Shown: positions 34,006 through 45,340, counted from the stretch's first letter. The stretch is DNA of 57,017 bases from Anaeromyxobacter terrae (GCF_022690685.1 NZ_JALCYY010000025.1:21938-78954); one strand, 5' to 3'. Made by a program: numbers and translations. The notes: a model not told the origin generated them from the letters alone.

Positions 34006-37000
34006 GTGTCGATGCTGAAGCTCCACCTCCTCGGGCGGTTCGAGGTGGTCCGCGCGGACGCGCCCATCCCCGCCCAGGCGTGGCGGCGGCGGCGCCCGGC
34101 CGATCTGCTGAAGCTCGTCGCGCTCGCGCCGGGCCGCGTCCTCGGTCGCGACGCGGCCATCGAGGCGCTCTGGCCCGACAAGGACCCGGCGAGCGGCGCG
34201 AACAACCTGCACCGCGCCCTCTACGACCTCCGCCAGATCCTCGGGGGCCGCTGGGTGGACATCGAGCGCGGCCAGCTCGCGCTCCGGCCGGACGTCTGGG
34301 TGGACGTGGACGCGTTCGAGGAGGCGGCGGCCGCGGGCGGTCCGGAGCGCTGGTCGCAGGCGGTCGCGCTCTACCGCGGCGAGCTCTCGCCGGAGGATCG
34401 CGACTCCCCCTGGCTTCAGGGCCGGCGCGCGGAGCTCCGGAGCCGCTTCGTCGACGTGGCGCTGCCGCTGGCGCGCGACGCCGCCGGGCGCGGAGACGCC
34501 GGCACCGCCGTCCCCCTCCTCCGCCGCGTGCTCGAGGTGGACCCGGCCGCGGAGGAGGCGCACCGGCTCGTCATGCGCCTCCTCGCCGAGACCGGCCGGC
34601 GCGCAGAGGCGCTCCGCCAGTTCGACGCGTGCGAGAGCGCGCTCCGCACCGCCGGACGGGCCGGCGCGTCGGACGACACGCGCGCGCTCTGGACCGCCAT
34701 CCAGCGCGGCGAGGTCGGGCCCTCCCAGGCGCGGCCGGCGCTCGACGGCGCGCGGCGCGCCGCGCGGCGGCTGCTCGGCACGGTCGATCCGCCCCCGGTG
34801 CGCGGGCGCGGGCCGGTGGTGCTGCTCCTCGAGTCCCTGCTGGAGCAGGGCTCGGGGACGCTCGTGCTCCTCGGCGAGCGCGGCGTCGGCAAGACGCGGC
34901 TCGCGGTGGAGGGCGCGCGGCTCGCCCAGGCGCGCGGCGCGGTGGTGCTGTGCGGGATCGCCACCGGCGGCGGCGCGCCGTACGGCGTGCTCGCGGACGC
35001 GTTCGCCGAGGAGGCGCGCGCGAACCCCGCCTTCGCGAGCCCGCTCGCCGGCGCGGCGCCCGGCTCGGGGGTGGCCGGCGAGGACGTGCGGCTCGGCATC
35101 TTCGACGCGGTGGAGCGGGCGCTGCGGGAGGTCGCGGAGGGGCGCCCGATCTACCTCCTCCTCGACGACGTCCACGCGGCCGACGAGTCCTCGCTGAACG
35201 GCGTCCACCTCCTCGCCCGCGACGCGCGCGCCCTGAAGCTCATGATCGTCGCCACCTGCAACGAGGCAGCGATCCACGCGGGGACCCCCATCCAGATGGC
35301 GCTCGCGCACCTCGACTGCGCGCGCCTCGCGCGCGGCGTCCGCATCCCGCGCCTCGGGCTCGCCGCGACCCGCGAGCAGGTGGCGGACCTCCTCGGCGAG
35401 CCGCCGCCCGAGGCCACCGTCGCCCAGCTCTACCGGATCACCGACGGCTCGCCGCTCCTCACCGAGGAGGTCGTGCGGGCGCAGCGCGAGTCGGGGGGAC
35501 CGTCGCTCCCCACCGATCCCTCCGCGGCGATCCGCACCCGCGTCGAGCGGCTCGGCGCGCGGGCGGAGGCGCTGCTCGCCGCCGCAGCGGTGGCCGGGGC
35601 GCGCTTCGACTTCGAGCTCGTCCGGCCGGTGTCCGGCCTCACGGCGCACGAGGCGCTCACCGCGCTCGACGGGTGCCTCGAGGCGCGGCTCCTCGACGAG
35701 GACGGCGCGGGGTACCGCTTCCACCACGCGCTCGTGCGGGACGCCGTCTACGACGGCCTCTCCCCCGCCCGCCGCGCCGCGCTCCACGGCGCGCTCGCGG
35801 ACGCGCTCGAGGCCGCGCTCCCCGCGGGGGCCGAGCCGCCCTCCGAGGCGCTCGCCTGGCACCGCCGCCGCGCCGGCGATCCCGATCGCGCCCTCGTCCA
35901 CCTCGTCGCCGCCGGCCACCGCGCCGCCGCGCGAGCCGGGCTCCGCGAGGCGCTCGCCTTCTATACCGAGGCGCTCGACCTGCTCGACCGCTCCGGCGCG
36001 GACGGGCCGCAGGAGCTCGAGCTCCTCGACGCCGTCGGCCGCGTCCAGCTCGGCCTCGGCGAGCTCGCCGGCGCGGCCCGCTCCTTCTCCGACGCAGCCC
36101 ACCTCGAGGACGGCGGCGGCTTCCGTCCCACCCCCGAGCAGCGCGCCCGCGCCCACCGCCTCGCCGCGATCGCGCTCGCCTCCGCGGGCCAGCTCCGCGC
36201 GGCGAACGCCGAGCTCGAGGACGGCCTCCACGCGGTCGAGTCGCAGGGCGAGGAGGCGGCGGCGCTCCTGCACGTGCGCGCGCAGCTCCTCTGGCACGAG
36301 CGCCGGCCCGCCGAGGCGCTCGCCGCCGCCCAGGCCTGCCTCGAGCGCGCGCGAGAGGCCGGCGACGCCGACCTCGCCGGCCGGGGCGCCGCCCGCGCCC
36401 CCCACTCCCGCGCGACGCTCGGCGACCCGCTGCGCCCGCCCGACGACGCGACCGGCGCCCGCGAGCGCTCCCGCCAGGACCTCGCCCCGGAGCACCCCGT
36501 CCCGCTCCACCTCGTCCTGTGGGACCGCGATCTGCTCTGCGACGCGTCGGCCGGCGAGGTCGGCCACGCCGCGGCGCTCCTCGCGCAGCGCGCGCGCCAG
36601 CGGGAGGCGGCCGGCTCCGTCGCGGCCGGGCGCCACGGCGAGGGCGTCGCCGCGCTCGCGGCGGGCGACCTCGATCTCGCCGAGGCGGCCCTGCGCGACG
36701 CGCTCGAGCGCCACCGGGCGGGCGGCTCCGCCATCGGCGAGGCGCTCGCGCTCGAGCGGCTCGCCTGCCTCCTCACGCTGCGTGGCCGGCTCGACGACGC
36801 GCTCGCGCTCGTGGACCTCGGCATCGTGGTCGCCGAGCGCGCGGGGCTCCGCCGCCACGCGCTCACCCGGCTCCACGCGACGGAGGCCCGCAACCGGCTC
36901 GCCGCGGGCGCGCTGTACGCGGCCGAGGACGCCGTCCGCGAGGCGAGCGAGACCGCGGCGCGCCACGGCGACTGCGCCGCGTGCGACGCGGTGTTCCGGC

Positions 37001-37332
37001 CCGAGGCGGTGCGCGTCGCGCTCGCGCGCGGCCGGGTCGGGGAGGCCGAGGCGGAGGCCGAGGCGCTCGAGGAGATCGCGCGCCAGCGCGGAGGCCGCGT
37101 GCTCGTCGCGACCGCCCGGCTCACCCGCGCCCGCGTCCTCGCCGCGCACGGGCGCAAGGACGACGCGCTCGCGGCGCTCGCCCACGCGCGCGCCGGGTTC
37201 CTCGGCGCCGGCCACCGGCTCGAGGCGAGCCGCACGGTCCGGCTCGAGGCGCGGCTGCGCGGCGCCGGCTGGGCGATGCCCGATGACCTCCGCGCGCTCG
37301 ACGCGCTCGTCCAGGTCGACGCGGACGCCTGA
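34006..37332 (+). CDS. Large BTAD/ATPase/TPR transcriptional regulator (SARP-like)
   Basis: The protein has about 1108 residues. It begins MLKLHLLGRFEVVRADAPIPAQAWRRRRPADLLKLVALAPGRVL, an OmpR-like winged-helix region, then the bacterial transcriptional activator domain (about 100-250). A P-loop ATPase follows with GERGVGKTRLAVEGA and YLLLDDVHAADESSL. The C-terminal half is made of TPR-like helices (AEAALRDALERHRAGGSAIGEALALERLACLL). This architecture belongs to AfsR/LuxR-like STAND regulators. The GTG at 34006 follows GGGGG at eight bases; the ATG at 34012 is an alternative. Targets are unknown; the M61 gene and the dehydrogenase at 37401 are neighbours. Confidence 0.86.
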   Translation: MSMLKLHLLGRFEVVRADAPIPAQAWRRRRPADLLKLVALAPGRVLGRDAAIEALWPDKDPASGANNLHRALYDLRQILGGRWVDIERGQLALRPDVWVDVDAFEEAAAAGGPERWSQAVALYRGELSPEDRDSPWLQGRRAELRSRFVDVALPLARDAAGRGDAGTAVPLLRRVLEVDPAAEEAHRLVMRLLAETGRRAEALRQFDACESALRTAGRAGASDDTRALWTAIQRGEVGPSQARPALDGARRAARRLLGTVDPPPVRGRGPVVLLLESLLEQGSGTLVLLGERGVGKTRLAVEGARLAQARGAVVLCGIATGGGAPYGVLADAFAEEARANPAFASPLAGAAPGSGVAGEDVRLGIFDAVERALREVAEGRPIYLLLDDVHAADESSLNGVHLLARDARALKLMIVATCNEAAIHAGTPIQMALAHLDCARLARGVRIPRLGLAATREQVADLLGEPPPEATVAQLYRITDGSPLLTEEVVRAQRESGGPSLPTDPSAAIRTRVERLGARAEALLAAAAVAGARFDFELVRPVSGLTAHEALTALDGCLEARLLDEDGAGYRFHHALVRDAVYDGLSPARRAALHGALADALEAALPAGAEPPSEALAWHRRRAGDPDRALVHLVAAGHRAAARAGLREALAFYTEALDLLDRSGADGPQELELLDAVGRVQLGLGELAGAARSFSDAAHLEDGGGFRPTPEQRARAHRLAAIALASAGQLRAANAELEDGLHAVESQGEEAAALLHVRAQLLWHERRPAEALAAAQACLERAREAGDADLAGRGAARAPHSRATLGDPLRPPDDATGARERSRQDLAPEHPVPLHLVLWDRDLLCDASAGEVGHAAALLAQRARQREAAGSVAAGRHGEGVAALAAGDLDLAEAALRDALERHRAGGSAIGEALALERLACLLTLRGRLDDALALVDLGIVVAERAGLRRHALTRLHATEARNRLAAGALYAAEDAVREASETAARHGDCAACDAVFRPEAVRVALARGRVGEAEAEAEALEEIARQRGGRVLVATARLTRARVLAAHGRKDDALAALAHARAGFLGAGHRLEASRTVRLEARLRGAGWAMPDDLRALDALVQVDADA

Positions 37333-37400
37333 TGGCGCTGTCCGCCCGCCCCGCCTCGTCCCTGGCGCCCGGCGCGACCTCCTCCTAAGCTCTCGCGCCC

Positions 37401-38426
37401 ATGGATCCCTACGGGCTTCGCCGCGTCGTCTCGCCGAAGGGCGCGCTCCCCCAGCGCGCCGACGTCCTCGATCCCTCCCTCCCCCTCGGCGAGGACGAGC
37501 TCTCGATCGCGGTCGAGGCGCTCAACGTGGACGCGGCGAGCTTCCGGCAGATCGAGGGCGCCGTAGGCCGCGACCCGGCGCGGATCGCGGCCGAGGTGCT
37601 CCGCATCGTCAGCGCGCGGGGGAAGCTCCAGAACCCGGTGACGGGCTCCGGCGGCATGCTCATCGGGCGCGTGCGCGCGGTGGGGGCGCGCCACCCGGCC
37701 GCGGCGACGCTGCGCCCGGGCGACCTCATCGCGACGCTCGTCTCGCTCTCGCTCACGCCGCTGCGCCTCGACCGGATCCGCGCCGTCCGCCCGGAGATCG
37801 ACCGGGTCGAGTGCGACGGCGAGGCAATCCTGTTCGCGAGCGGCCTCTGGGCGCGACTGCCGGCCGATCTCCCCGAGACGCTCGCGCTCGCCGCGCTCGA
37901 CGTGTGCGGCGCCCCCGCGCTCGCCGCCCGCCACGTCCGGCACGGCGCGCGCGTCCTCGTGCTCGGGGCCGGCAAGTCCGGCCTGCTCGTCGCGGCGCAC
38001 GCGCGCGAGCTCCTCGCCGGCACGGGCGGCGAGGTGGTCGCAGCGGATCGCTCCGAGGCCGCGCTCGCCGCCATCCGCGGCGCGGGCGCCTGCGACCGGA
38101 CGATCGCGCTCGACGCCACCGACGCCGTCGCCGCGCTCGCTGCGGTCGAGGCGGCGGGCGGGCCGTTCGACCTCGTCGTGAACTGCGCGAGCGTCGCCGG
38201 CACCGAGATGGCCTCCATCCTCGCCGTCCGGGACGGCGGCACCGTGCTCTTCTTCTCGATGGCGACGAGCTTCACCGCCGCCGCCCTCGGCGCCGAGGGC
38301 GTCGGCAAGGACGCGACGCTCCTCGTCGGCAACGGCTACGTCCCGGGCCACGCCGAGCTCACGCTCGACCTGCTCCGCCGGAACGCGAAGCTGCGCGCGC
38401 TGTTCGAGGAGCGGTACGCGCGGTGA
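37401..38426 (+). CDS. kdd: L-erythro-3,5-diaminohexanoate dehydrogenase (Kdd)
   Basis: The 341-residue protein matches the Kdd family: NPVTGSGGMLIGRVRAVG, GDLIATLVSLSLTPLRLDRI, AILFASGLWARLP and the Rossmann segment RVLVLGAGKSGLLVAAHAR. Kdd oxidises and deaminates 3,5-diaminohexanoate to 3-keto-5-aminohexanoate in lysine fermentation. That pathway also needs lysine 2,3-aminomutase, 5,6-aminomutase, Kce and Kal, and none of these are encoded in this window. It begins 68 bases after the regulator and ends convergently with the DUF2845 gene. Confidence 0.85.
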   Translation: MDPYGLRRVVSPKGALPQRADVLDPSLPLGEDELSIAVEALNVDAASFRQIEGAVGRDPARIAAEVLRIVSARGKLQNPVTGSGGMLIGRVRAVGARHPAAATLRPGDLIATLVSLSLTPLRLDRIRAVRPEIDRVECDGEAILFASGLWARLPADLPETLALAALDVCGAPALAARHVRHGARVLVLGAGKSGLLVAAHARELLAGTGGEVVAADRSEAALAAIRGAGACDRTIALDATDAVAALAAVEAAGGPFDLVVNCASVAGTEMASILAVRDGGTVLFFSMATSFTAAALGAEGVGKDATLLVGNGYVPGHAELTLDLLRRNAKLRALFEERYAR

Positions 38427-38517
38427 GCGGATCGCGCCCGCGGGTGGCGCGCCGTCCGGATCGTGCTCGCGCGCCTGCCTTCCGCCCACCGCCGCTCGCG
38501 GCGGAGCGCGCGCTCCC

Positions 38518-39156
38518 TCAGCGCTGGTACCCGTATCCCCCGCGCTCGACGGCGACGACCTTGCCGTTCTCGAGCGTGACGATGTGCACGAACTGATTCG
38601 GGCCGAAGTCGTAGGTCCACACGTCCACCTCGACGGACCGCTCGGCGGTGATCGTCGACTCGCTCGCCTCGAGCCGTTGCACCTGTCGCACGTCCTTCGC
38701 GGCCGGCTCGCCGCACCTCGCGAGCAGGTCGAGCTTCAGGTCGCCGACCTTGAGCCTGGAGGAGTCGCACGAGGCGGGCTTGCTCTCGCGGGCCGCGGCG
38801 ACGTCCCCGGACTCGTACCCGTAGCTGCCGCGCTCGATGCCGATGACCTTGCCGCCCTCGAGCGTCACCACGTACATGAAGCGCTGCGGCCCGAAGTTGT
38901 AGGTCCAGGCGTGGACCACCGTGCTGACGCGCACCCCTGACACGGCGCGCGAGCCCTCGTCGCGCACCGCCGTCGCGCTCTCCTCGGTCCGGCTGTCCCG
39001 CAGCGCGGGCTCGCCGCACTTTCCGAGGACGTCGAGCTGCGAGTCGCCGAGCGAGATCACGCCGCGGTCGCATCGGAGGGACGACTCCGACGCGCGCGAG
39101 GCGGTCGCCGCCGCGAGGAAGACGAGCGCCAGGGCACATCGAGCGGTCGTGTTCAT
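38518..39156 (-). CDS. Exported protein with two DUF2845 repeats
   Basis: The 212-residue protein has a signal peptide (ALALVFLAAATASRASESS) and two tandem copies of a DUF2845-like unit. Each unit has LRCDxGxISLGDSQLDVLGKCGEPALRD, a basic middle, and a WTYNFGPQRFMYVVTLEGGKVxxIERGxYGY ending. The repeated Cys pair in each unit may bind or form disulfides. The family is periplasmic and functionally uncharacterised. Internal duplication is the notable feature. Confidence 0.82.
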   Translation of the reverse strand: MNTTARCALALVFLAAATASRASESSLRCDRGVISLGDSQLDVLGKCGEPALRDSRTEESATAVRDEGSRAVSGVRVSTVVHAWTYNFGPQRFMYVVTLEGGKVIGIERGSYGYESGDVAAARESKPASCDSSRLKVGDLKLDLLARCGEPAAKDVRQVQRLEASESTITAERSVEVDVWTYDFGPNQFVHIVTLENGKVVAVERGGYGYQR

Positions 39157-39342
39157 CGCTTCACGGTATCACCGGGACCGCTGTCGGGGGTTCTCGCATC
39201 GTGAGCGCCGTGGGCCGCGCCCGCCTCGTCCGGCGTGCTGGCCGGCGGCCTCGTCCACCCACATCGCGCACCTCCGCGCGACCTCGGTCCGTGAAGCGAG
39301 CCCGTCCTTGTGGAGCCCGCCGGCCCGTTCTACCCTCGGGAA

Positions 39343-39969
39343 ATGCCGCTCCTCGCCGGGCTCGTGGCCGCCCTGCTCGCCGCCGCGCCCGCGCCCGCAT
39401 CGCCGGGGTCGGCCCCGCGTTCCGCCGAGTCGATCCAGGCGCGTGCAAACGAGATCCTCGCGCGCGGCGACCTCCAGACGACGCTCCCGCACGCGTGGAA
39501 GCCGGTCGAGCTCCCCGACCTCCTCGCGCGCCTGCTGGTGGTCCTCCTCTACGCGGGGCTCGCCCTCCTCGCGGCGCTCGCCGGCACCTGGCTGTTCCGT
39601 GCGCTCCGCGCCGGCACCCGGGATCCCGAGGTCGAAGGCGCGCCCGGAGCGGGCGCGGGCCCGGAGCCGATCCCCATCCCCTCCGCGGAGGCCGCCGCGG
39701 CGGCGGGCCGGTACGGCGAGGCGATCCACGCCCTGCTGCTCGACACCCTCGCGGCCCTCTCGCGCGCCGCGCGACTCGCGCCCTCGCTCACCTCGCGCGA
39801 GATCGTCGGGCGCGTCCGGCTGGCGGCTCCCGCGCGCGAGGCGCTCGCCGGCCTGGTGGCCGCGGTGGAGCTCTCGCACTTCGGCGGCGCCGCGCCGGGC
39901 GAGGCGGACTACCGCGCCTGCCTCGACCGGTTCCACGTCTTCCTCGAGAGCTACCGGGGCACGACGTGA
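39343..39969 (+). CDS. DUF4129-domain membrane protein, operon gene 1
   Basis: The 208-residue protein has an N-terminal signal or anchor (LLAGLVAALLAAAPAPA), one clear transmembrane helix (LLVVLLYAGLALLAALAGTWLF) and a C-terminal DUF4129-like segment (AAAAAGRYGEAIHALLLDTLAAL, LTSREIVGRVRL). DUF4129 commonly precedes DUF58/MoxR genes. The stop overlaps the next gene (GTGA). An upstream GTG (39310) would add 11 residues and is not supported by a ribosome site. Confidence 0.72.
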   Translation: MPLLAGLVAALLAAAPAPASPGSAPRSAESIQARANEILARGDLQTTLPHAWKPVELPDLLARLLVVLLYAGLALLAALAGTWLFRALRAGTRDPEVEGAPGAGAGPEPIPIPSAEAAAAAGRYGEAIHALLLDTLAALSRAARLAPSLTSREIVGRVRLAAPAREALAGLVAAVELSHFGGAAPGEADYRACLDRFHVFLESYRGTT

Positions 39970-41217
39970 GCGGGCCCTCCTTCTCCCGGCGCGGCGCGAC
40001 CTGGCTCGCCGTCGCCGCGGTCGCCTCGCTCGCCGCGGCCGGCTTCCTGGGCGTCTTCGGAGACGAGCTCTCCGAGCCAGCGTCCGTCGCGCCCGGCGCG
40101 TACAGCCGGTCCGCCATCGGCCACCGCGCGTTCGTCACGCTCCTCCGCGAGCTCGGGGTCCCGACGCTCGTCTCGCGCCACCGGACCGCGGACAAGGCCG
40201 CCGACGGCGCGGTCGTCGTCCTGGCCGAGCCGGCGCTGGAGCCTCGTCCCTTGTCCCCTTGGAGAGGGCCGGCCGAGAGAGACGGCAGGCGGGCCGCGGT
40301 CGCGGAGGAGATCGCCGCGGGCGCGTCGCGGCTGCTCGTCGTGCTCCCGAAGCGGACCGGCTACCCCGATTCGAATCGGCCGCGCTGGCTCGGGGGCGCG
40401 GACCTCCTGCCGCTCGGGGAGGTCCGGCGGGTCCTCGAGGTGCTCGAGCTCGACGCGGAGGTGGTCCGGCCCAAGCAGATCACGGCGCCGCGCGGCGCCC
40501 TGCCGGCGCCCGCGCTGGACGCGCCGCAGCTCCTGCGCTCCCCGCCCGACGAGATCACGCCCCTCGTCTGGTTCGAGCAGGGCATCCTCGCCGGCGAGGT
40601 CGTCGACCAGGAGACGGGTCGCCGGATCGTGGTGCTCTCGGATCCCGACGTCCTCGCGAACCACGGCCTCGGACGCGGCGAGAACGCGGCGCTGGTGCTG
40701 CGGCTCGTCGAGCGCCTCGGCGCGGGCGAGGTGCCCGTGGTGATCGACGAGACGCTCCACGGCCTCGACGTCCAGCCGTCCGTCGCCCGCGAGCTCTTCA
40801 GATTTCCCCTCGCCCTCGCCACGGCGCAGGCCCTGCTCGTCGCGGCGCTCGCCGTCTGGGCCGGGCTCGTCCGCTTCGGCCGGCCGCGGCCTCCCGACGC
40901 GCTCCTCGCGCCCGGCAAGGCGTTCCTGGTCGAGAACACGGCCGCGCTCCTCGGCCACGGCGGGCACGTCGCCCACGCGCTCGGCGCCTACCTGCGCGCG
41001 GCGAAGGACGAGGTGGCGCGGCGGCTCCGGGCGCCCGGCGACCGCGCCGAGGCCCAGGACGCCTGGCTCGCGCGGCTCGCCGCGGCGCGCGGCCGGGACG
41101 GCGCGCTCGCGGCGATCGAGGCGCGCATCCGCGCGCTCGGGGGGCGGCGGCGCGGGGCGGAGGAGGACGCGCTGCGCGCCGCGGTGGAGATCCACGCATG
41201 GCGGGAGGAGATGACGC

Positions 41218-42170
<953 letters not shown>

Positions 42171-42174
<4 letters not shown>

Positions 42175-43484
42175 TCCACCCGACCCGCCGCGCCATCCTG
42201 CTCGCAGCCGCAGGCTTTCCGGTGGCGCTCCTCCCCGCGCTCGTGCACCCGCGGCTCTGGGGCGCCTGGCTCGCCGTCGCGGCCCTCACGGTCGCCGCCA
42301 TCGCGGTCGACGCGATCCTGGCGCTGCCGCCGGGTGCCCTCGCCGCATCGATCGAGGTCCCCGAGTCGATCTTCGTCGGCGAGGCGGGCGCCGCGCGCGT
42401 CGTCCTGACGGCGGCACGCGGGGCCGCGGCGGTGCAGGTCGTCGCCGATCTGCACGCGGACCTCGACCCCCAGCCGGCGGCGGAGCTCCACGTCCGCGCC
42501 GGCGAGCCGGCGGCGCTGGCGCTCGAGCTGCGCGCCCGGCGGCGCGGGAGGCCCACCGTCGACGCGCTCTGGCTCCGCTGGCCGGGCCCGCTCGGCCTCG
42601 CCGCGCGGCGCAAGCGCGTCGCGGTCGACCGCGCGGTCGCGGTGCTGCCGAACCTGCGCCCCGTCCGCGCCGCGGCGTTCCGCTACTTCGGCGCCCGCGA
42701 GCTCTCCGCCGGCGTGCAGGTCGAGCGGTTCGTCGGCGACGGCTCGGAGTTCGACGCGCTGCGCGAGTGGGTGCCCGGGCTCGACCCGCGGGCCATCAGC
42801 TGGAAGGCGACCGCGCGCCACCGCAAGCTCCTCGCCCAGGAGTTCCGCGCCGAGCGGAACCACCAGGTGGTCCTCGCGCTCGACACCGGCCACCTCATGG
42901 CCGAGCCGCTCGACGGCGTGCCGCGCCTCGACCACGCCGTGACCTCGGCCCTCCTCCTCGGCTACGTCTCCCTCCGCCTCGGCGACCGCGTGGGGCTCTA
43001 CGGCTTCGATCGCGCGGCACGCGCCTGGACGGAGCCGCAGGGCGGGCTGGGAGCGTTCCCGCGCCTGCAGGCGGCCTCCGCCGGCCTCGCCTACTCGACC
43101 GAGGAGACGAACTTCACCGTCGGCCTCGCCGAGCTGTCGGCGCGGCTGCGGCGACGCTCGCTCGTCGTGGTGTTCACCGAGTTCGTCGACACCGTGACCG
43201 CGGAGCTCATGCTCGAGAACCTCTCCCGGCTGGCGCGCCGGCAGCTCGTCGTGTTCGTGTCGCTGCGCGATCCCGGCGTCGAGGCGCTCGCCGGGGCGGC
43301 GCCGCGGCGGCTCGGGGACGTCTACCGCGCGGTGGTCGCCTCCGAGCTCGTCCGCGAGCGGGAGCGCGTCCTGGCGCGGCTGCGCCGCATCGGCGTCCAC
43401 TGCGTGGACGCTCCCCCCGGCGCCGTCTCGACGCGCCTCGTGAACCGCTACCTCGACATCAAGCGCCGGGAGCTCATCGCGTGA
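42171..43484 (+). CDS. DUF58-domain protein (MoxR partner)
   Basis: The 437-residue protein has two N-terminal transmembrane segments ([18 protein letters not shown] and [22 protein letters not shown]). The DUF58 region has [37 protein letters not shown], and a von Willebrand-like fold is suggested by [16 protein letters not shown] start overlaps the MoxR stop. It is a membrane protein probably folded or regulated by the MoxR ATPase. Confidence 0.9.
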
Positions 43485-44470
43485 CCGTCGTGCTGAAGAG
43501 CGCCGCCTTCCGCGCGGAGCGGGAGCCCTCGTGGCGCGAGCTCGAGGGGCTCCTCGACCGGGTCGAGCGCTGGGGCCTGCCTTCCCTCGCTGCCGGCGAG
43601 GTCGCGCGGCTGCCGGCGCTCTATCGCGCCGCCCTGTCCTCCCTGTCCGTCGCGCGCGCGATCTCGCTCGACCGGAACGTCCTCGACTACCTGGAGACGC
43701 TCTCGGCGCGCGCGTACCTCGTCGTCTACGGAACGCGGCGGCACCTCCGCGACGCGCTCGGAGACTTCTTCGTCCGCAGGTTCCCGGGAGCGGTCCGGGC
43801 CCATCGGCGCGAGCTCGCGCTCGCGATCGCCCTCATCGCGGTCGGCGCGGGGGTCGGTCACGCGCTGACCGCGGCCGACGCCGAGCGGTTCTACGCGTTC
43901 GTGGCACCGGAGATGGCGCAGGGGCGCGGCCCGACCTCGTCGACCGAGTCGCTCCGCGAGGTCCTCTACGCGCCGCGGGACGCCGCGCAGCTGCTCAAGA
44001 CCTTCGCGATGTTCCTCTTCCAGCACAACGCGACCATCGGCCTGCTCGCGTTCGCGGTGGGGTTCGCGGGTGGCGTCCCGTCAGCGCTCCTCCTCTTCAC
44101 GAACGGGCTCGTCCTCGGCGCGTTCGGCGCGCTCTACCGCTCGCGCGGTCTCGCGCTCGACTTCTGGGGATGGGTGCTGCCGCACGGCGTGACCGAGCTC
44201 CTGGCCGTGGCGCTGTGCGGCGCAGCCGGGCTCGCCCTCGGGCAGGCGGTCCTGTTCCCCGGCCGCGAGGAGCGGCTCGCCGGGCTCGCGCGCCGCGGGC
44301 GGGAGGCCGGCGTCCTCGCGGTCGGCGCCGTCGCCCTGTTCTTCGCCGCCGCCCTGGTCGAGGGGCTGTTCCGGCAGCTCGTCCACTCGGTCCCGGTGCG
44401 CTACGCCGTCGCCGCTGGCACGTTCCTCTTCTGGACCGTCTACCTCGGTCGCGCCGGGAGTCGGGCGTGA
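43481..44470 (+). CDS. Stage II sporulation protein M (SpoIIM-like) membrane protein
   Basis: The 329-residue protein starts at GTG (GTGA overlap). A soluble N-terminus is followed by membrane helices (LALAIALIAVGAGVGHAL, FLFQHNATIGLLAFAVGFAGGVPSALLLFTNGLVLGAFG, LAVALCGAAGLALGQAVLF, GVLAVGAVALFFAAALVEGLF). The phrase HNATIGLLAFAVGFAGGVPSALLLF is typical of the SpoIIM/DUF95 family. In endospore formers SpoIIM takes part in septal peptidoglycan degradation; in myxobacteria the job is not known. Confidence 0.88.
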   Translation: MTVVLKSAAFRAEREPSWRELEGLLDRVERWGLPSLAAGEVARLPALYRAALSSLSVARAISLDRNVLDYLETLSARAYLVVYGTRRHLRDALGDFFVRRFPGAVRAHRRELALAIALIAVGAGVGHALTAADAERFYAFVAPEMAQGRGPTSSTESLREVLYAPRDAAQLLKTFAMFLFQHNATIGLLAFAVGFAGGVPSALLLFTNGLVLGAFGALYRSRGLALDFWGWVLPHGVTELLAVALCGAAGLALGQAVLFPGREERLAGLARRGREAGVLAVGAVALFFAAALVEGLFRQLVHSVPVRYAVAAGTFLFWTVYLGRAGSRA

Positions 44471-45333
44471 CGCACGGCGGGGCGCGCACGCGCGAGGTCG
44501 TGACGCCCGACGGCGTGCCGCTGCGCTTCGCGATCGCGCTCGCGGGCGACCGCGCCGGGGCGTTCCTGCTCGACTACCTCCTCGTGCACGCCGCGGTGCT
44601 CGTCGCGGTGCTCGCGATCTTCCTCCTGGTGGGGTGGGCGGCCGGTGCAGACCTCGCGCTGGCCACCGCGCTCCTCGCGTTCTTCCTCGTCCGCACCTTC
44701 TACTTCACCTTCTTCGAGCTGACGTGGCAGGGCCAGACGCCCGGCAAGCGCAAGCTCGGGATCCGCGTCATCGACGCACGCGGCGGTCCGCTCACGGCCG
44801 AGGCGATCATCACGCGGAACCTCACCCGCGAGGTGGAGGTGTTCCTGCCCATGACGGCGCTCGCCGGCCCCGACCTGGTCTACCCGGGCGCGCCGGCGGG
44901 CGTGGCCATCGCGGCGCTCGGCTGGATGCTGCTGTTCGGGCTGCTGCCGCTCTTCAACCGCGATCGCCTGCGCGTGGGCGATCTCGTGGCGGGGACGATC
45001 GTCGTGCGCGCACCCGACGCGCGGCTGCTCGACGATCTGGTCGCCGCGCCGGCGTCGCCCGCGGCGGAAGGCCTCGCCTTCACGCGCGAGCAGCTCGACG
45101 TGTACGGAGAGTACGAGCTGCACGTCCTCGAGGGATTGCTCCGCGATGGGCCCGCGGCGCGCCCGGACGCGATGGCGGCCGTCGCGGCGCAGATCCGGGA
45201 GAAGATCGGGTGGGAGGCCCCCGCGCCGGACGACCGCGCGTTCCTGCGCGCCTACTACGCGGCGCTGCGCGGTCGGCTCGAGCGGCGCCTGCTCCTGGGC
45301 AGACGCCGGGCGCACAAGCTCGACCGCTCCTGA
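44467..45333 (+). CDS. RDD-family membrane protein, last gene of the MoxR operon
   Basis: The 288-residue protein starts at a GTG overlapping the previous stop. RDD signatures are AGDRAGAFLLDYLLVHAAVLVAV, LTWQGQTPGKRKLGIRVIDARG and RDRLRVGDLVAGTIVV. Three to four transmembrane helices are visible. A C-terminal soluble domain of about 110 residues (ARLLDDLVAAPASPAAEGLAFTREQLDVYGEYELHVLEGLL) extends the common RDD length. A perfect hairpin that would serve as a terminator lies directly after the gene. Confidence 0.88.
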   Translation: MTHGGARTREVVTPDGVPLRFAIALAGDRAGAFLLDYLLVHAAVLVAVLAIFLLVGWAAGADLALATALLAFFLVRTFYFTFFELTWQGQTPGKRKLGIRVIDARGGPLTAEAIITRNLTREVEVFLPMTALAGPDLVYPGAPAGVAIAALGWMLLFGLLPLFNRDRLRVGDLVAGTIVVRAPDARLLDDLVAAPASPAAEGLAFTREQLDVYGEYELHVLEGLLRDGPAARPDAMAAVAAQIREKIGWEAPAPDDRAFLRAYYAALRGRLERRLLLGRRRAHKLDRS

Positions 45334-45340
45334 CGGAGGC

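Noticed and set aside
33976-37215. Long minus-strand frame opposite the BTAD regulator
   Set aside because: It has no domains and is rich in Arg, Glu and Gly; the plus-strand frame has winged-helix, ATPase and TPR features.
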